A stretch of DNA of 64,000 bases from UBA4810 sp002479215 (GTDB taxonomy: Bacteria; Desulfobacterota; Syntrophia; Syntrophales; Smithellaceae), in assembly GCA_049514435.1 (NCBI GenBank), contig JBEKVB010000016.1:44280-108279 (forward strand), in the 5' to 3' direction. Both the position numbers and the translations under genes were made by a program. Below the pieces are notes generated by a model. That model was not told the origin of the DNA and made no database searches. It worked only from the letters and a program-made list of their open reading frames with translations. Shown piece after piece: positions 1 through 7,678 of the stretch (the first letter of the stretch is position 1; the number at the start of each line of letters is the position of its first letter).

Positions 1-356
1 ACATTTGCGGCCAGAAGGAACCAGCAGATATTATTATTCACGACCAAATTCCCAACATATCATTCATCCCAGCGGGCAGCCAGGGCAACCTTGATCTCAA
101 GCCAGTTGTTCTAAAGCCATTAACAGAATTGTTTTCAATTCTCACCTCAGATTATGACAAAATTATTTTTATTGACGCACCTTTTAACAGCAGTCATTTT
201 ATGCTCGCTGATATGCTGCCGCCCCACGAGATTATTATTGTTGTGCAATCAGGTGAGTGCTCCATTGATGAGGTTGACCGTTGGACAGGGATGCGTGAAT
301 TCACAGAGGGTAAAGCGACACTCAAAGGGATCGTTATTAACAAGATCTTATTATGA
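1..356 (+). CDS. C-terminal part of a polysaccharide-type tyrosine kinase (CpsD/Wzc-like P-loop protein)
   Basis: The reading frame is open from the window edge (frame beginning at base 3) to a stop at 354-356, so only about 117 C-terminal residues are visible. They show the pattern of BY-kinase/CpsD ATPase domains: a PAGS turn, then YDKIIFIDAP (Walker-B-like strand), an ADMLPPHEIIIVVQSGE strand, and a final GIVINK strand. Such kinases control chain length and export of capsule or exopolysaccharide from the inner membrane. The gene ends without an obvious tyrosine-rich tail, so it may be a scaffold-type or degenerate kinase. The Wzy/WaaL-like gene downstream supports a polysaccharide role. 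The P-loop lies outside the window, so the assignment rests on the C-terminal fold pattern. Confidence 0.6.
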   Translation, partial: ICGQKEPADIIIHDQIPNISFIPAGSQGNLDLKPVVLKPLTELFSILTSDYDKIIFIDAPFNSSHFMLADMLPPHEIIIVVQSGECSIDEVDRWTGMREFTEGKATLKGIVINKILL

Positions 357-445
357 AGCGAATCTGTTCTTTGGGCTAATGATATAATCGGCAGACCTAT
401 GAAAGGGTATAGATTCAGTTGTTAAAAGGATTATTTAGTAAGTTA

Positions 446-484
446 GAAATTATTTTCTGCGCTTTTCTGGCAGAAAATAATTTC
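446..484. repeat. Perfect 15-bp inverted repeat with 9-nt loop
   Basis: Arms 446-460 and 470-484 are exact reverse complements, rich in A and T with a GC cap at the loop. No T-run follows on the + strand, so it is not a classical terminator for the kinase gene. It lies just upstream of the Wzy-like gene and would form a strong hairpin in its 5' untranslated RNA. A regulatory or repeat-derived origin is possible; nothing in the sequence decides. Confidence 0.6.
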
Positions 485-519
485 GTTAACGCACTTATCC
501 CGTTTATCGGGGTTAGGAT

Positions 520-2061
520 ATGAATTTTCTATACCGGTCTTATCGGCGTTCAAATATAGACAGTATGGAATTAATATTTTTTATCCTGTTGTTGTTAGCT
601 TCCTTTACGATGACGCAGGTAATTTATCCTTATGCGTGCCTCATCGTTTTTTTATGTTTGTCCCTATCATTTATTGTCTTCCTTAAACCGATAATCGGTA
701 TATACCTTCTTATATTGCTGTATCCTTTGGGGAGTTTATATTTGATTTTATCGCCCGAAGCCATAAAAAATGTTTATTTTGAAGAAATATTCTCATTTGT
801 GCTTTTATTAGTAATGATTTTAAGGAAACTAAGTGAACGCCATCAGCGACCAATCCATGATGAAGCTTTTAAAGCATTCCCCTATAAGTGGATCTTCTTC
901 TTATTGGCACTTTTCATTTTTTGGTCTATATTTACAGTGTTTAGGTCTGAACATTTTTTTACTTCGTTATTTGGATTGTGGCGATTTATTAGCTGTTTTG
1001 TAATCATAGCATTTCTTGTACTTTATTTAGACAGTTACGATAAATTTATTAGCGTTTTAATATGCTACTGTTTTGTTTCCGTCATATATGCTTTGTCTGC
1101 TGTTTATGCGACCAATTTTGCGTTCCAAGTCAAATATGAGTTGTTTCAGATTTTCGATACGGTTATATCTATTAATATTTCTCTCTTAAATCAGCCCGCC
1201 GGTGTTCTTGAGAAAAATGTAGGCATACTCGTGGGCTTTGGACTTGCCGCCAAACATGATTTGGCCCTGTTTTTGACTAGTGGAATCTTTTTTACCTTTT
1301 TTTTGATGAAATTACACAAATCCCTTAAGGCTAGGTGTGTTTTGCTCGCCTTCATTCTCTTATCTATGACTATTATACACCAAGTCTTTGCCAGGGCATC
1401 TGTCACTGGAATGTTTCTAGTTGCTGTGTTCCTTTGTTTGGCCATTCCATCCTGGAGGAAATCAATCGTCTGGGTCGTGGTCATCTTGATCGTCATGAAT
1501 TTAGCAGGCTTCTTTTGTTCCTCATTAATTAGAACAGCTCATATGAAAAACATGGAATCAACACTGCAAAAAGTTGAAGTGGTGACTTCGGAAAGTGAAT
1601 TTGCACCGAATTCCCTTTCCGGGCGAAAGTATATTTGGGAAAGAACCATAGAAAGAATAATGCAAAACAAGGGCATGGGAAGCGGCCCCGATAGTTTAAT
1701 GCAGGATATAGCATTTCATGTACCTCATGGCCATAATTTATTATTGACGTTAGCAGCAGAATACGGATTGCCGGGAGCGGTATTAATATTTCTTTTTTTG
1801 CTTGTGATTGCTAACAGTGTATATAAATCCGTTTTTATTGAGCCGAAGGTAAGAAACAATCTGTGGCTTTTGCAGGCAATATTTGTTGCCGCTTCATTAC
1901 ACGCATTATTCGTATATTGCTTTGATATGCCTATCAACCGAAAACAATTATGGTTTATGTTAGGATTGCTGATGGCTTCGATAAATGTTGCTAAGAAAGA
2001 AGCAACCAGGGACAAACTACCATCGACCTTGTCGGTAGTAGTTTACGGAGGAATTGAATAA
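520..2061 (+). CDS. O-antigen ligase/polymerase family membrane protein (Wzy/WaaL-like)
   Basis: 513 residues with about a dozen hydrophobic segments. The first clear cytoplasmic stretch (LRKLSERHQRPIHDEAFKAF) is near residue 110, and a large loop at about 340-400 holds SGRKYIWERTIERI. After it comes HGHNLLLTLAAEYGLPGA, the H-x-HN...E-x-G-x-x-G signature of the O-antigen ligase/polymerase superfamily. These proteins join or transfer glycan chains at the periplasmic face of the inner membrane. The ATG at 520 has GGGG about 7 nt upstream; an in-frame ATG at 565 is possible. The last codons (SVVVYGGIE) lie inside a 160-bp direct repeat whose second copy begins at 6384, so the 3' end of this gene is a recombination boundary. 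Ligase and polymerase cannot be told apart from sequence. Confidence 0.75.
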   Translation: MNFLYRSYRRSNIDSMELIFFILLLLASFTMTQVIYPYACLIVFLCLSLSFIVFLKPIIGIYLLILLYPLGSLYLILSPEAIKNVYFEEIFSFVLLLVMILRKLSERHQRPIHDEAFKAFPYKWIFFLLALFIFWSIFTVFRSEHFFTSLFGLWRFISCFVIIAFLVLYLDSYDKFISVLICYCFVSVIYALSAVYATNFAFQVKYELFQIFDTVISINISLLNQPAGVLEKNVGILVGFGLAAKHDLALFLTSGIFFTFFLMKLHKSLKARCVLLAFILLSMTIIHQVFARASVTGMFLVAVFLCLAIPSWRKSIVWVVVILIVMNLAGFFCSSLIRTAHMKNMESTLQKVEVVTSESEFAPNSLSGRKYIWERTIERIMQNKGMGSGPDSLMQDIAFHVPHGHNLLLTLAAEYGLPGAVLIFLFLLVIANSVYKSVFIEPKVRNNLWLLQAIFVAASLHALFVYCFDMPINRKQLWFMLGLLMASINVAKKEATRDKLPSTLSVVVYGGIE

Positions 2062-2190
2062 TGTGCATTCAAAGAAATCTACTGAATTTGAGAGTTATCC
2101 AAAAACGAGCCGAGGCAGCAGACACGCTGTCATTTAGAGAAAAATAAATACACATCAATATTGGAGGATTAAAATGGAGTTCGATCTGAG
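2031..2190 (+). repeat. 160-bp direct repeat, copy A1
   Basis: This segment covers the last codons of the Wzy-like gene, the spacer, a GGAGG ribosome site and the first six codons (MEFDLR) of a small frame. It recurs at 6384-6544 with one single-base indel and only a few substitutions. Between the copies lie a radical SAM gene, an IS5-family transposase and a secreted protein gene. Confidence 0.9.
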
Positions 2191-2338
2191 GTTGCTGCGC
2201 AAGCTGAAACGGCGTCAAATGGAATTAAACGCGAGTTGCGATTTATCTATTCTTCTTTCCAATGAAAGCAAGTTCTTATCAAAAGATGAAAGTGATAGTC
2301 ATAGGGGGGATAATGGTAAGTTTAAGGGTTGTTGGTAA
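2174..2338 (+). CDS. Small 54-residue protein or 5' stub of a lost gene
   Basis: The frame starts at ATG 2174 with a well placed ribosome site (TTGGAGGATT, GGAGG at 2163-2167) and encodes a basic N-terminal stretch (MEFDLRLLRKLKRRQ) followed by an uninformative polar tail. The start region is the end of repeat A1; the same start recurs at 6528, where the frame closes after 12 residues. Codons 25-37 are the 39-bp repeat B1, which in the other locus is not in this context. I infer that the strong start belonged to a longer gene and that the present frame is a recombination product. No family was recognised. Confidence 0.35.
   Translation: MEFDLRLLRKLKRRQMELNASCDLSILLSNESKFLSKDESDSHRGDNGKFKGCW
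2245..2283 (+). repeat. 39-bp perfect direct repeat, copy B1
   Basis: Identical to 6308-6346 in the same orientation. Here it lies downstream of repeat A (2031-2190); in the second locus it lies upstream of A. The changed order rules out a simple tandem duplication of one block. Confidence 0.9.
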
Positions 2339-2356
2339 GAAAATCAGTGGCTTGAT

Positions 2357-3433
2357 ATGAGAAAAGATACCATCAGACTTGCCGGGGCGAATCTCAAGAG
2401 TGTTCTTGCGGAACGTCTTTACGTCCAAACGGGAATTGATTTCACGCGTCCCGTCCAGGTGTACGGCACAATCAACACGCGCTGTAACGCCCGATGTCGA
2501 ATGTGCCATTTCTGGAGGGAAGACTCCGTGGAACTCCCTGCCCGGGTCTGGAACCGGTTTCTGGACGAACTGAAGGCGATGTCAGGCGCGTTTTACTTCG
2601 GCGTCAGCGGCGGAGAACCGCTTCTCAAGGCGGATTGCTGGGAGATGTTTGAGCATTGCGGCAGGAAGAACATAGTCTTCGGGCTTGTCACAAACGGTCT
2701 TCTGCTCACCGACGATAACATCAAGAGGCTTCTCGACTGCGGGATTTATCACATAAACGTCTCAATAGACAGTCTCGATGACGCCGTCCACGACGGAATG
2801 CGCGGAATACCCGGCCTTCTTCGCAGGACAAGGGCCAACCTGGAAAGACTCGTTGATATTACGCGACAGCAGAAGATCAAACTTCCCATAATCGTCAAGA
2901 CAGTCGTGTGTGCGGAAAACCTGCCGAACCAGGGGTTGGAGAGACTCGTCGGCTATGCGCGCGACCTGGGAATCGCCGGCGTCAGTTTCCAGCCGCTTGC
3001 CTACCTGGAATGGGGCGACAAGGATGAGAACATTGAGCAGATGTGGAAAGTTGACCCTGCGCTCCTGCGGGAAACGGTTGAACGGCTGATTCGTATGAAG
3101 CGCGAAGGACAGCCCATCGTCAACCCTGAGCCGGTCATTGCGGAATGGCCGGACTATTTCGCGAAGGCGCCAGCGCCGGAGCGAACATCGCCATGCACGG
3201 TGCCGTTGCGCAATCTGCGCGTGTATCCCGACGGCAAGATTGAGGTATGCGGGCCTTTGCAGGTGACAATCGGAAACATCGCAACCGACAGTATCCGCGA
3301 CCTGTGGGTTTCCAAACCGGTAAAAGCCAAACGTGCCAAACTTGTGAAATGCCGCAAGACATGTATGGGCACTTGCGTTGTCAAGAGGCGCTCCCGGGAT
3401 TATCTGGAGTTGTTCCGACGGTTGTCACGCTGA
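2357..3433 (+). CDS. Radical SAM/SPASM-domain protein
   Basis: 358 residues. The core begins near residue 35 (QVYGTINTRCNARCRMCHFW) with the CxxxCxxC cluster site for the catalytic [4Fe-4S] that cleaves S-adenosylmethionine. GVSGGEPLL follows, the usual GGEP motif for SAM binding. The C-terminus has a SPASM-like, Cys-containing domain (YPDGKIEVCGPLQ, GNIATDSIRDLW, then C-R-K-T-C-M-G-T-C near the end), expected to bind one or two auxiliary clusters. The gene is clearly GC-richer than the Wzy-like gene before it. The closest relative in the window is the minus-strand gene at 8690-9760, with the same length and order of motifs. Substrate unknown; the setting suggests a glycan or lipid modification. 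Confidence 0.85.
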   Translation: MRKDTIRLAGANLKSVLAERLYVQTGIDFTRPVQVYGTINTRCNARCRMCHFWREDSVELPARVWNRFLDELKAMSGAFYFGVSGGEPLLKADCWEMFEHCGRKNIVFGLVTNGLLLTDDNIKRLLDCGIYHINVSIDSLDDAVHDGMRGIPGLLRRTRANLERLVDITRQQKIKLPIIVKTVVCAENLPNQGLERLVGYARDLGIAGVSFQPLAYLEWGDKDENIEQMWKVDPALLRETVERLIRMKREGQPIVNPEPVIAEWPDYFAKAPAPERTSPCTVPLRNLRVYPDGKIEVCGPLQVTIGNIATDSIRDLWVSKPVKAKRAKLVKCRKTCMGTCVVKRRSRDYLELFRRLSR

Positions 3434-3777
3434 AGTGGAGGGCGGGCGGCCTCGACCGCCGGGCACGCGGCGATGGCGGCCCATTGCCCTCCATGAATCG
3501 AAAATTGCATTGCCAACCCAATACCTGGCACAACGCGTGATGCTATTGATATGCCGGTGAAAGTACGTGGTAAGAATTGAGAGCTTTGAACAACGAGACA
3601 TTTTGGTAGGGGTAATATTTTTGATCAATTTATTAATTCTTTTTATATTCACAGCACCAGTTTCATCGATTAAGTGCTGTCACTTATGTTTATGAAGAGT
3701 TCATTTTACCCCCATATCCAACGTCATTCGTCCCGGATTACTGGTTTTTCCATGTATTGGATGCACGCCTTCCTATG
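3434..3777. other. Intergenic segment with a composition switch
   Basis: 344 bp between the radical SAM gene and the transposase gene. The first ~110 bp are GC-rich like the gene before; from about 3560 the sequence turns AT-rich, which probably marks an insertion boundary. A short inverted repeat (CAGCAC ... GTGCTG, about 3650-3680) is visible. I could not match terminal inverted repeats of the IS element here. Confidence 0.5.
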
Positions 3778-4839
3778 TTACGCCGTTTTTAATATTCTGG
3801 AAGCCCTAAAGAGATTAAAAGCCATCTGGCGGAAGAGAGCATCAAGCGTATTCGTAATCAGTTTGGGAAACCTTGCCCGATATGCCTTATTGTATAAATG
3901 GCTTAATCCGAAGTACTGCTCCACAATATACCGGACTTTAGAAATCGCTTTGTTGCGTTCTTTCTCATATTCCGTCAGCTCAGTGCCTGTTGTTGCTTTA
4001 CGCATAATACCGTCTTCTATGTTATTCAGGGCAAGAAACTCCCGGTTCGGTTTTCCAAAATATCCTTTATCAGCGAAAACCTTTTTAATAGGTTTTTTTG
4101 TATGACAACTGCCGGCAACACAAAGAGGAAGATAAGGGCTGTCATGATGAGAAGCAGGAGTCATCTCCGTAGACAGAACAAAACCATATTTAACATCCAC
4201 GGAAGCATGTTCCTTAATTCCGTAGTGGGCGACATCGTTTTTCACCGTCCAATCCGATTCCAGATCGCGGGAGAATTTAAGCGCCTTGCCGTTTTTATCG
4301 ACTTTTCCCTGAGGCGTTTCACGCTTTGCTTTTTCTTCTTGAAGTATTTCATTGCTGAGGGGATGAGAAGCAGATTGCACCAGGCGGACATCAATGGCTA
4401 TTCCCTCGTTGATGGTCAAGCTCCTGGCGGCAAATTGTGAAAGAAGTTCATGATTGATCATGCGCATAGTATCTTTAGAGAATCTACCCCTGAACCTGGA
4501 GAAGGTGGAATGATCGGGCGCGGGATCGTCAAAAGAAATCCCCAGAAACTTTTTGAAGGAGATCCTGTCGTTGATTTGGGTTTCCAATTCCGGATCGGAA
4601 TCGATCTTAAACCATTGCTGAAGAAGAAGGCATTTCATAAGGATAAGAGGCGGATAGGCATCGTTGCCCTCAAAGCTTTTACCGACGGGATAATTTCTCA
4701 TAAGGAGGCTTTCAATTCTGGACCAGTCGACAGTGGCGTTGATCTGCTCCATTCTTTTGATAGCCCGGTTCTTTTCCATGGAAGCAAAGAGCGATATATC
4801 AGTGAAGGTGAAGTTGGTTTTCATATTTTTGAAGCCCAT
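3778..4839 (-). CDS. IS5-family transposase
   Basis: 353 residues, apparently complete. An N-terminal region with SRIESLLMRNYP and DHSTFSRFRGRF (DNA-binding part of IS5-type transposases) precedes a DDE domain: the first Asp in GIAIDVRLVQS, the second in KVFADKGYFGKP, and the Glu in KVRYIVEQYFG. Spacing and motifs fit the IS5 family. The element sits between two genes that look unrelated to it and between the two long direct repeats. No convincing terminal inverted repeats or target duplication were found by eye, so the element ends are not given. The frame has no stops, so it could be active. Confidence 0.85.
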   Translation of the reverse strand: MGFKNMKTNFTFTDISLFASMEKNRAIKRMEQINATVDWSRIESLLMRNYPVGKSFEGNDAYPPLILMKCLLLQQWFKIDSDPELETQINDRISFKKFLGISFDDPAPDHSTFSRFRGRFSKDTMRMINHELLSQFAARSLTINEGIAIDVRLVQSASHPLSNEILQEEKAKRETPQGKVDKNGKALKFSRDLESDWTVKNDVAHYGIKEHASVDVKYGFVLSTEMTPASHHDSPYLPLCVAGSCHTKKPIKKVFADKGYFGKPNREFLALNNIEDGIMRKATTGTELTEYEKERNKAISKVRYIVEQYFGLSHLYNKAYRARFPKLITNTLDALFRQMAFNLFRASRILKTA

Positions 4840-5024
4840 AGTTCCTCCAAGAAGTTTTATTTGAAGGAATTATGCCTTAAACATAACTTCTTGTCAAGGT
4901 ATTTATACAATAATATCAATATATTAGCTTTGCATAACTGCTTTTTAACCGGATAATTATTAGGTGAATCTAATTGAAAACTATTACTAGTTGTGCAAAG
5001 GTCTCATTACGGAGGTAGTTCATC

Positions 5025-6257
5025 ATGAAAAAAGTTTTATGGTATATAATTGGAGCAGTTTTTCTTTTTTCAGCTTTTGCTTTTGCTGCAGACAAGCCCG
5101 CGACCGATTCTGCCAAGGCCAATGCGGTTAATTATCCGAGTTTACCGATGGCATCCTCAAGCGTTTCGTCGTCATCGGTTTCTTCGTCAACCGCCAATTC
5201 GATTTCTCTGGAAAAAATCGGCGAATATGATGTCACGCCGACATCGGCCGGAGTCAAAATCAAAGGGCATCGACCCGATGTGGTGGCTATTGGTAGCCAG
5301 CTCTATCTAGCTTATGCATCGCAGGATACGCCTAGCAAGCAGAGTGAGGTTAATCTGATTGTTTTAGATAAGGATGTGAAGCAGGTCTCTTTTTCCGAAG
5401 GCCTGTTCAGAGGCGCAGCCGCGAGCATGCCAACTGACATTAGAACGTACTCTGATGGTGGCTCGGTTTTTTGGTATGCGTTGGAAACCACATCGCAAGG
5501 GATGCACTCTTGCATATGCAATAACAAATTGAATATGGCGGCCTATCAGGCCGACGGGAATTTAGTTTTTTCCAAGACCAATATTGCCATGGGATGCCCC
5601 ATCTATTTTTTAATGATAAATAACTGCGGCACAAAGGCAGTTACTGCGTCTTGGGCGACGGACGATCCGACACCCATGTACTACAATCACAATTATTGCG
5701 TTGCCATCAGGAAAAATAGCAGCCCGCAACTACAGATTTTCTGTTTGAATTCTAAGGGAAACCAAGTCGCTGACAACAAAATCGATTTTTCCGATATTTT
5801 TGGCAAAGACGCAAACCTTTCGCAGAACGCTTTTGTCGTGATTGACGGACAGCCGTGGATAATCACCGGTGCGGAGCACGGTCCGCCGGTTGGCGATGGC
5901 TACGTTTCCGTATATGCTGTCCAGCTTTCAAGTAATTTGAGCTCCGTAGTCGGCCAGCCGATCGAAATAGTTTCTTCGCCCAACAAAGAATATAAAACCA
6001 GGGTCGTGGCGGCGCGGATGTACAAAAATTATCTTTTTATTACCTATGTTAACCGCGGCAAGGACGGCGCCGATTCAAAAGGATATTTGGCTGTTTTTGA
6101 CACCACCAAAAAGTTTGCTCATGTGACCCAGCAAGTCGCGCTTGACCACAGCATTGCCGACGACCATCTGCCCATGGCGATAATTGGCGATCAGGCATAC
6201 GTCTTTCACGAGACGGAAGACAAAAGTTTAATAGGGGAGATCTTTGCGATTAAATAA
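5025..6257 (+). CDS. Secreted hypothetical protein, probably beta-rich (propeller-like)
   Basis: 410 residues. A clear signal peptide (MKKVLWYIIGAVFLFSAFAFAADK, cut after the AFA-A region) is followed by a Ser/Val linker at about residues 40-60 (SSSVSSSSVSSSTANS). The rest is a long domain of repeating beta-type strands such as IGSQLYLAYAS, VNLIVLDKD, YVSVYAVQLSS and GYLAVFDTTKK, spaced as in beta-propeller exoproteins. Several Cys (CICNN, NNCG, HNYC) could form disulfides after export. A good ribosome site (ACGGAGG) lies about 9 nt before the ATG. It stands alone between the transposase and the second long repeat. I do not recognise a named family. Confidence 0.6.
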   Translation: MKKVLWYIIGAVFLFSAFAFAADKPATDSAKANAVNYPSLPMASSSVSSSSVSSSTANSISLEKIGEYDVTPTSAGVKIKGHRPDVVAIGSQLYLAYASQDTPSKQSEVNLIVLDKDVKQVSFSEGLFRGAAASMPTDIRTYSDGGSVFWYALETTSQGMHSCICNNKLNMAAYQADGNLVFSKTNIAMGCPIYFLMINNCGTKAVTASWATDDPTPMYYNHNYCVAIRKNSSPQLQIFCLNSKGNQVADNKIDFSDIFGKDANLSQNAFVVIDGQPWIITGAEHGPPVGDGYVSVYAVQLSSNLSSVVGQPIEIVSSPNKEYKTRVVAARMYKNYLFITYVNRGKDGADSKGYLAVFDTTKKFAHVTQQVALDHSIADDHLPMAIIGDQAYVFHETEDKSLIGEIFAIK

Positions 6258-6307
6258 GATCTTGAAAATTATGAAGGCCGTAAGGTGACACCTTACGATA
6301 GACGCGC

Positions 6308-6346
6308 ATCTATTCTTCTTTCCAATGAAAGCAAGTTCTTATCAAA
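6308..6346 (+). repeat. 39-bp perfect direct repeat, copy B2
   Basis: Identical to 2245-2283. It follows a perfect 9-bp inverted repeat with a single-base centre at 6279-6297, just past the secreted protein gene, and lies 37 bp before repeat A2. Confidence 0.9.
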
Positions 6347-6383
6347 TCAAACGCCAATCTTCTCACGTCGAACGCCCCTCCGT

Positions 6384-6544
6384 GTCGGTAGTAGTTTACG
6401 AAGGAATTGAATAATGTGCAATTCGAAGAAATCTACTGAATTTGAGAGTTATCCAAAAACGAGCCGAGGCAGCAGACACGCTGTCATTTAGAGAAAAATA
6501 AATACACATCAATATTGGAGGATTAAAATGGAGTTCGATCTGAG
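6384..6544 (+). repeat. 160-bp direct repeat, copy A2
   Basis: Second copy of 2031-2190. Its first ~30 bases are the tail codons of the Wzy-like gene without the gene itself, and its end is the ribosome site and start ATGGAGTTCGATCTGAG of the small frame. In this copy that frame (6528-6566) stops after 12 residues and its ACATGA overlaps the next start at 6563. The copy therefore joins a foreign initiation region to the radical SAM gene behind it. Confidence 0.9.
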
Positions 6545-6562
6545 CTTTCTGTCTTTTGCGAC

Positions 6563-7489
6563 ATGACGGTGGCCTGCGGTGTTGAATCCTACACCAGTGA
6601 CACCTGGATCGGAAACTTTTCCGATCAGACCCTCGATGAGTGTCTCAACGGCCCGTCGGCACAGCGACTAAAACAAAGTCTCGCTCGGGGACGCCTGCCG
6701 TTGCTCAGTTGTGTGGTCTGTCGGAGTCTCCGTTGTTGTCCGTCCGGCGAAGCCGAGCAGCACGAGAAAGAGCACGGCGTGCCGCGTCGGGACCTGCTGG
6801 TGGAGAACACGGTTCGCTGCAACATCGATTGCCAGGACTGTCCCCGTCTGCGTGAGGTAAAGCTGCGCAAGAAGATGACCCTCAGCGATGAGGATATGGA
6901 GAAGATCTCACGTGAGGTAAGCCGGCTCGGGCTTGAGCAGATAAGTTTTTTGGCTGCTGGCGAACCGTTTCTGCCAAGGAACGTTTTGGAGCAGATCAAA
7001 ATACTACGTCAGCATAATCCGATAGCGCGGATCGTTACATCGACAAATGGTACAATGCTGGACTCCGATGAAAAGCGTGAGGCCGCGCTTCTCCTAGACG
7101 AAGTCATGTTCTCAATTCATGGCTGCAGCGAGGCATCGGTTGCACGTTACCAGAGGAAGGGCAGTTTCGAGAAGGCCTATAACAACATGAAAGACCTCGT
7201 GGCTTTCCGCAACGCAAGAGAACAGGCTAGCCCGATAATCGAGTGGAAGTATGTCCTGTTCAATTGGAACGACCGCAGGGAGATGATCATGAAAGCCGTT
7301 CAACTTGCGGAGGAAGCAGGCATAGATCGTATTATTTTCTGGCCCACTACTCGTCCTTTGATGGGGATTTCGTGGCGTTGGTACTTTGGCCAATTTTTAC
7401 GGCAATTTGGTAATAGGGCATTGAAGGGCTTGGGACGCGAAGTGGCCTTCCCATCGTCCTACAAATTCCCTGCGAGGAATGGTGGGTAA
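6563..7489 (+). CDS. Radical SAM protein with N-terminal SPASM/twitch-like segment; probably 5'-truncated
   Basis: 308 residues from ATG 6563. The N-terminus has the layout of a SPASM or twitch domain (CGVES, WIGNFSDQTLDECLNG, LSCVVCRSLRCCPSG), and the catalytic core follows: VENTVRCNIDCQDCPRLRE with CxxxCxxC, then FLAAGEPFL in place of GGEP. The same frame continues upstream of the ATG into VFCD, giving FCDMTVACG, which looks like the start of the Cys-rich segment. That continuity runs into repeat A2 at 6544, so I infer that the original 5' end was replaced by the repeat. The overlap with a 12-residue frame (ATGA) gives it a translation start. The acyltransferase downstream suggests a shared pathway. 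Confidence 0.7.
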   Translation: MTVACGVESYTSDTWIGNFSDQTLDECLNGPSAQRLKQSLARGRLPLLSCVVCRSLRCCPSGEAEQHEKEHGVPRRDLLVENTVRCNIDCQDCPRLREVKLRKKMTLSDEDMEKISREVSRLGLEQISFLAAGEPFLPRNVLEQIKILRQHNPIARIVTSTNGTMLDSDEKREAALLLDEVMFSIHGCSEASVARYQRKGSFEKAYNNMKDLVAFRNAREQASPIIEWKYVLFNWNDRREMIMKAVQLAEEAGIDRIIFWPTTRPLMGISWRWYFGQFLRQFGNRALKGLGREVAFPSSYKFPARNGG

Positions 7490-7676
7490 AAAAGATGGAT
7501 CCGACCTTGATCGCGTGAGTTTGGGCTGTGCCATCGAGTTAACGCCCCTTACGCCATTTGAGCTCATCGTGGCGAAGCATGGAAATGAAATTAGAACGGT
7601 CCAGATAGAGTTTTTTGCATCGACATGGAATCCCCTCGCCTTCAGTGAGAGGAACCGAGAGAGGAAGAGAGCATAA
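7479..7676 (+). CDS. Doubtful 65-residue frame
   Basis: The frame overlaps the end of the radical SAM gene by 11 bp and fills the gap up to the acyltransferase start. Its translation (MVGKKDGSDLDRVSLG ... FSERNRERKRA) shows no motif or signal that I recognise. It could be a short coupled gene or remnant sequence. Listed because nothing else explains the interval. Confidence 0.2.
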   Translation: MVGKKDGSDLDRVSLGCAIELTPLTPFELIVAKHGNEIRTVQIEFFASTWNPLAFSERNRERKRA

Positions 7677-7678
7677 GC

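Noticed and set aside
4102..4956. Plus-strand frames opposite the IS5 transposase
   Set aside because: They are antisense shadows with no ribosome site or family motif.
6279..6297. Terminator after the secreted protein gene
   Set aside because: The 9-bp arms are separated by a single base and no T-run follows; a hairpin could not close. Kept only as an inverted repeat.
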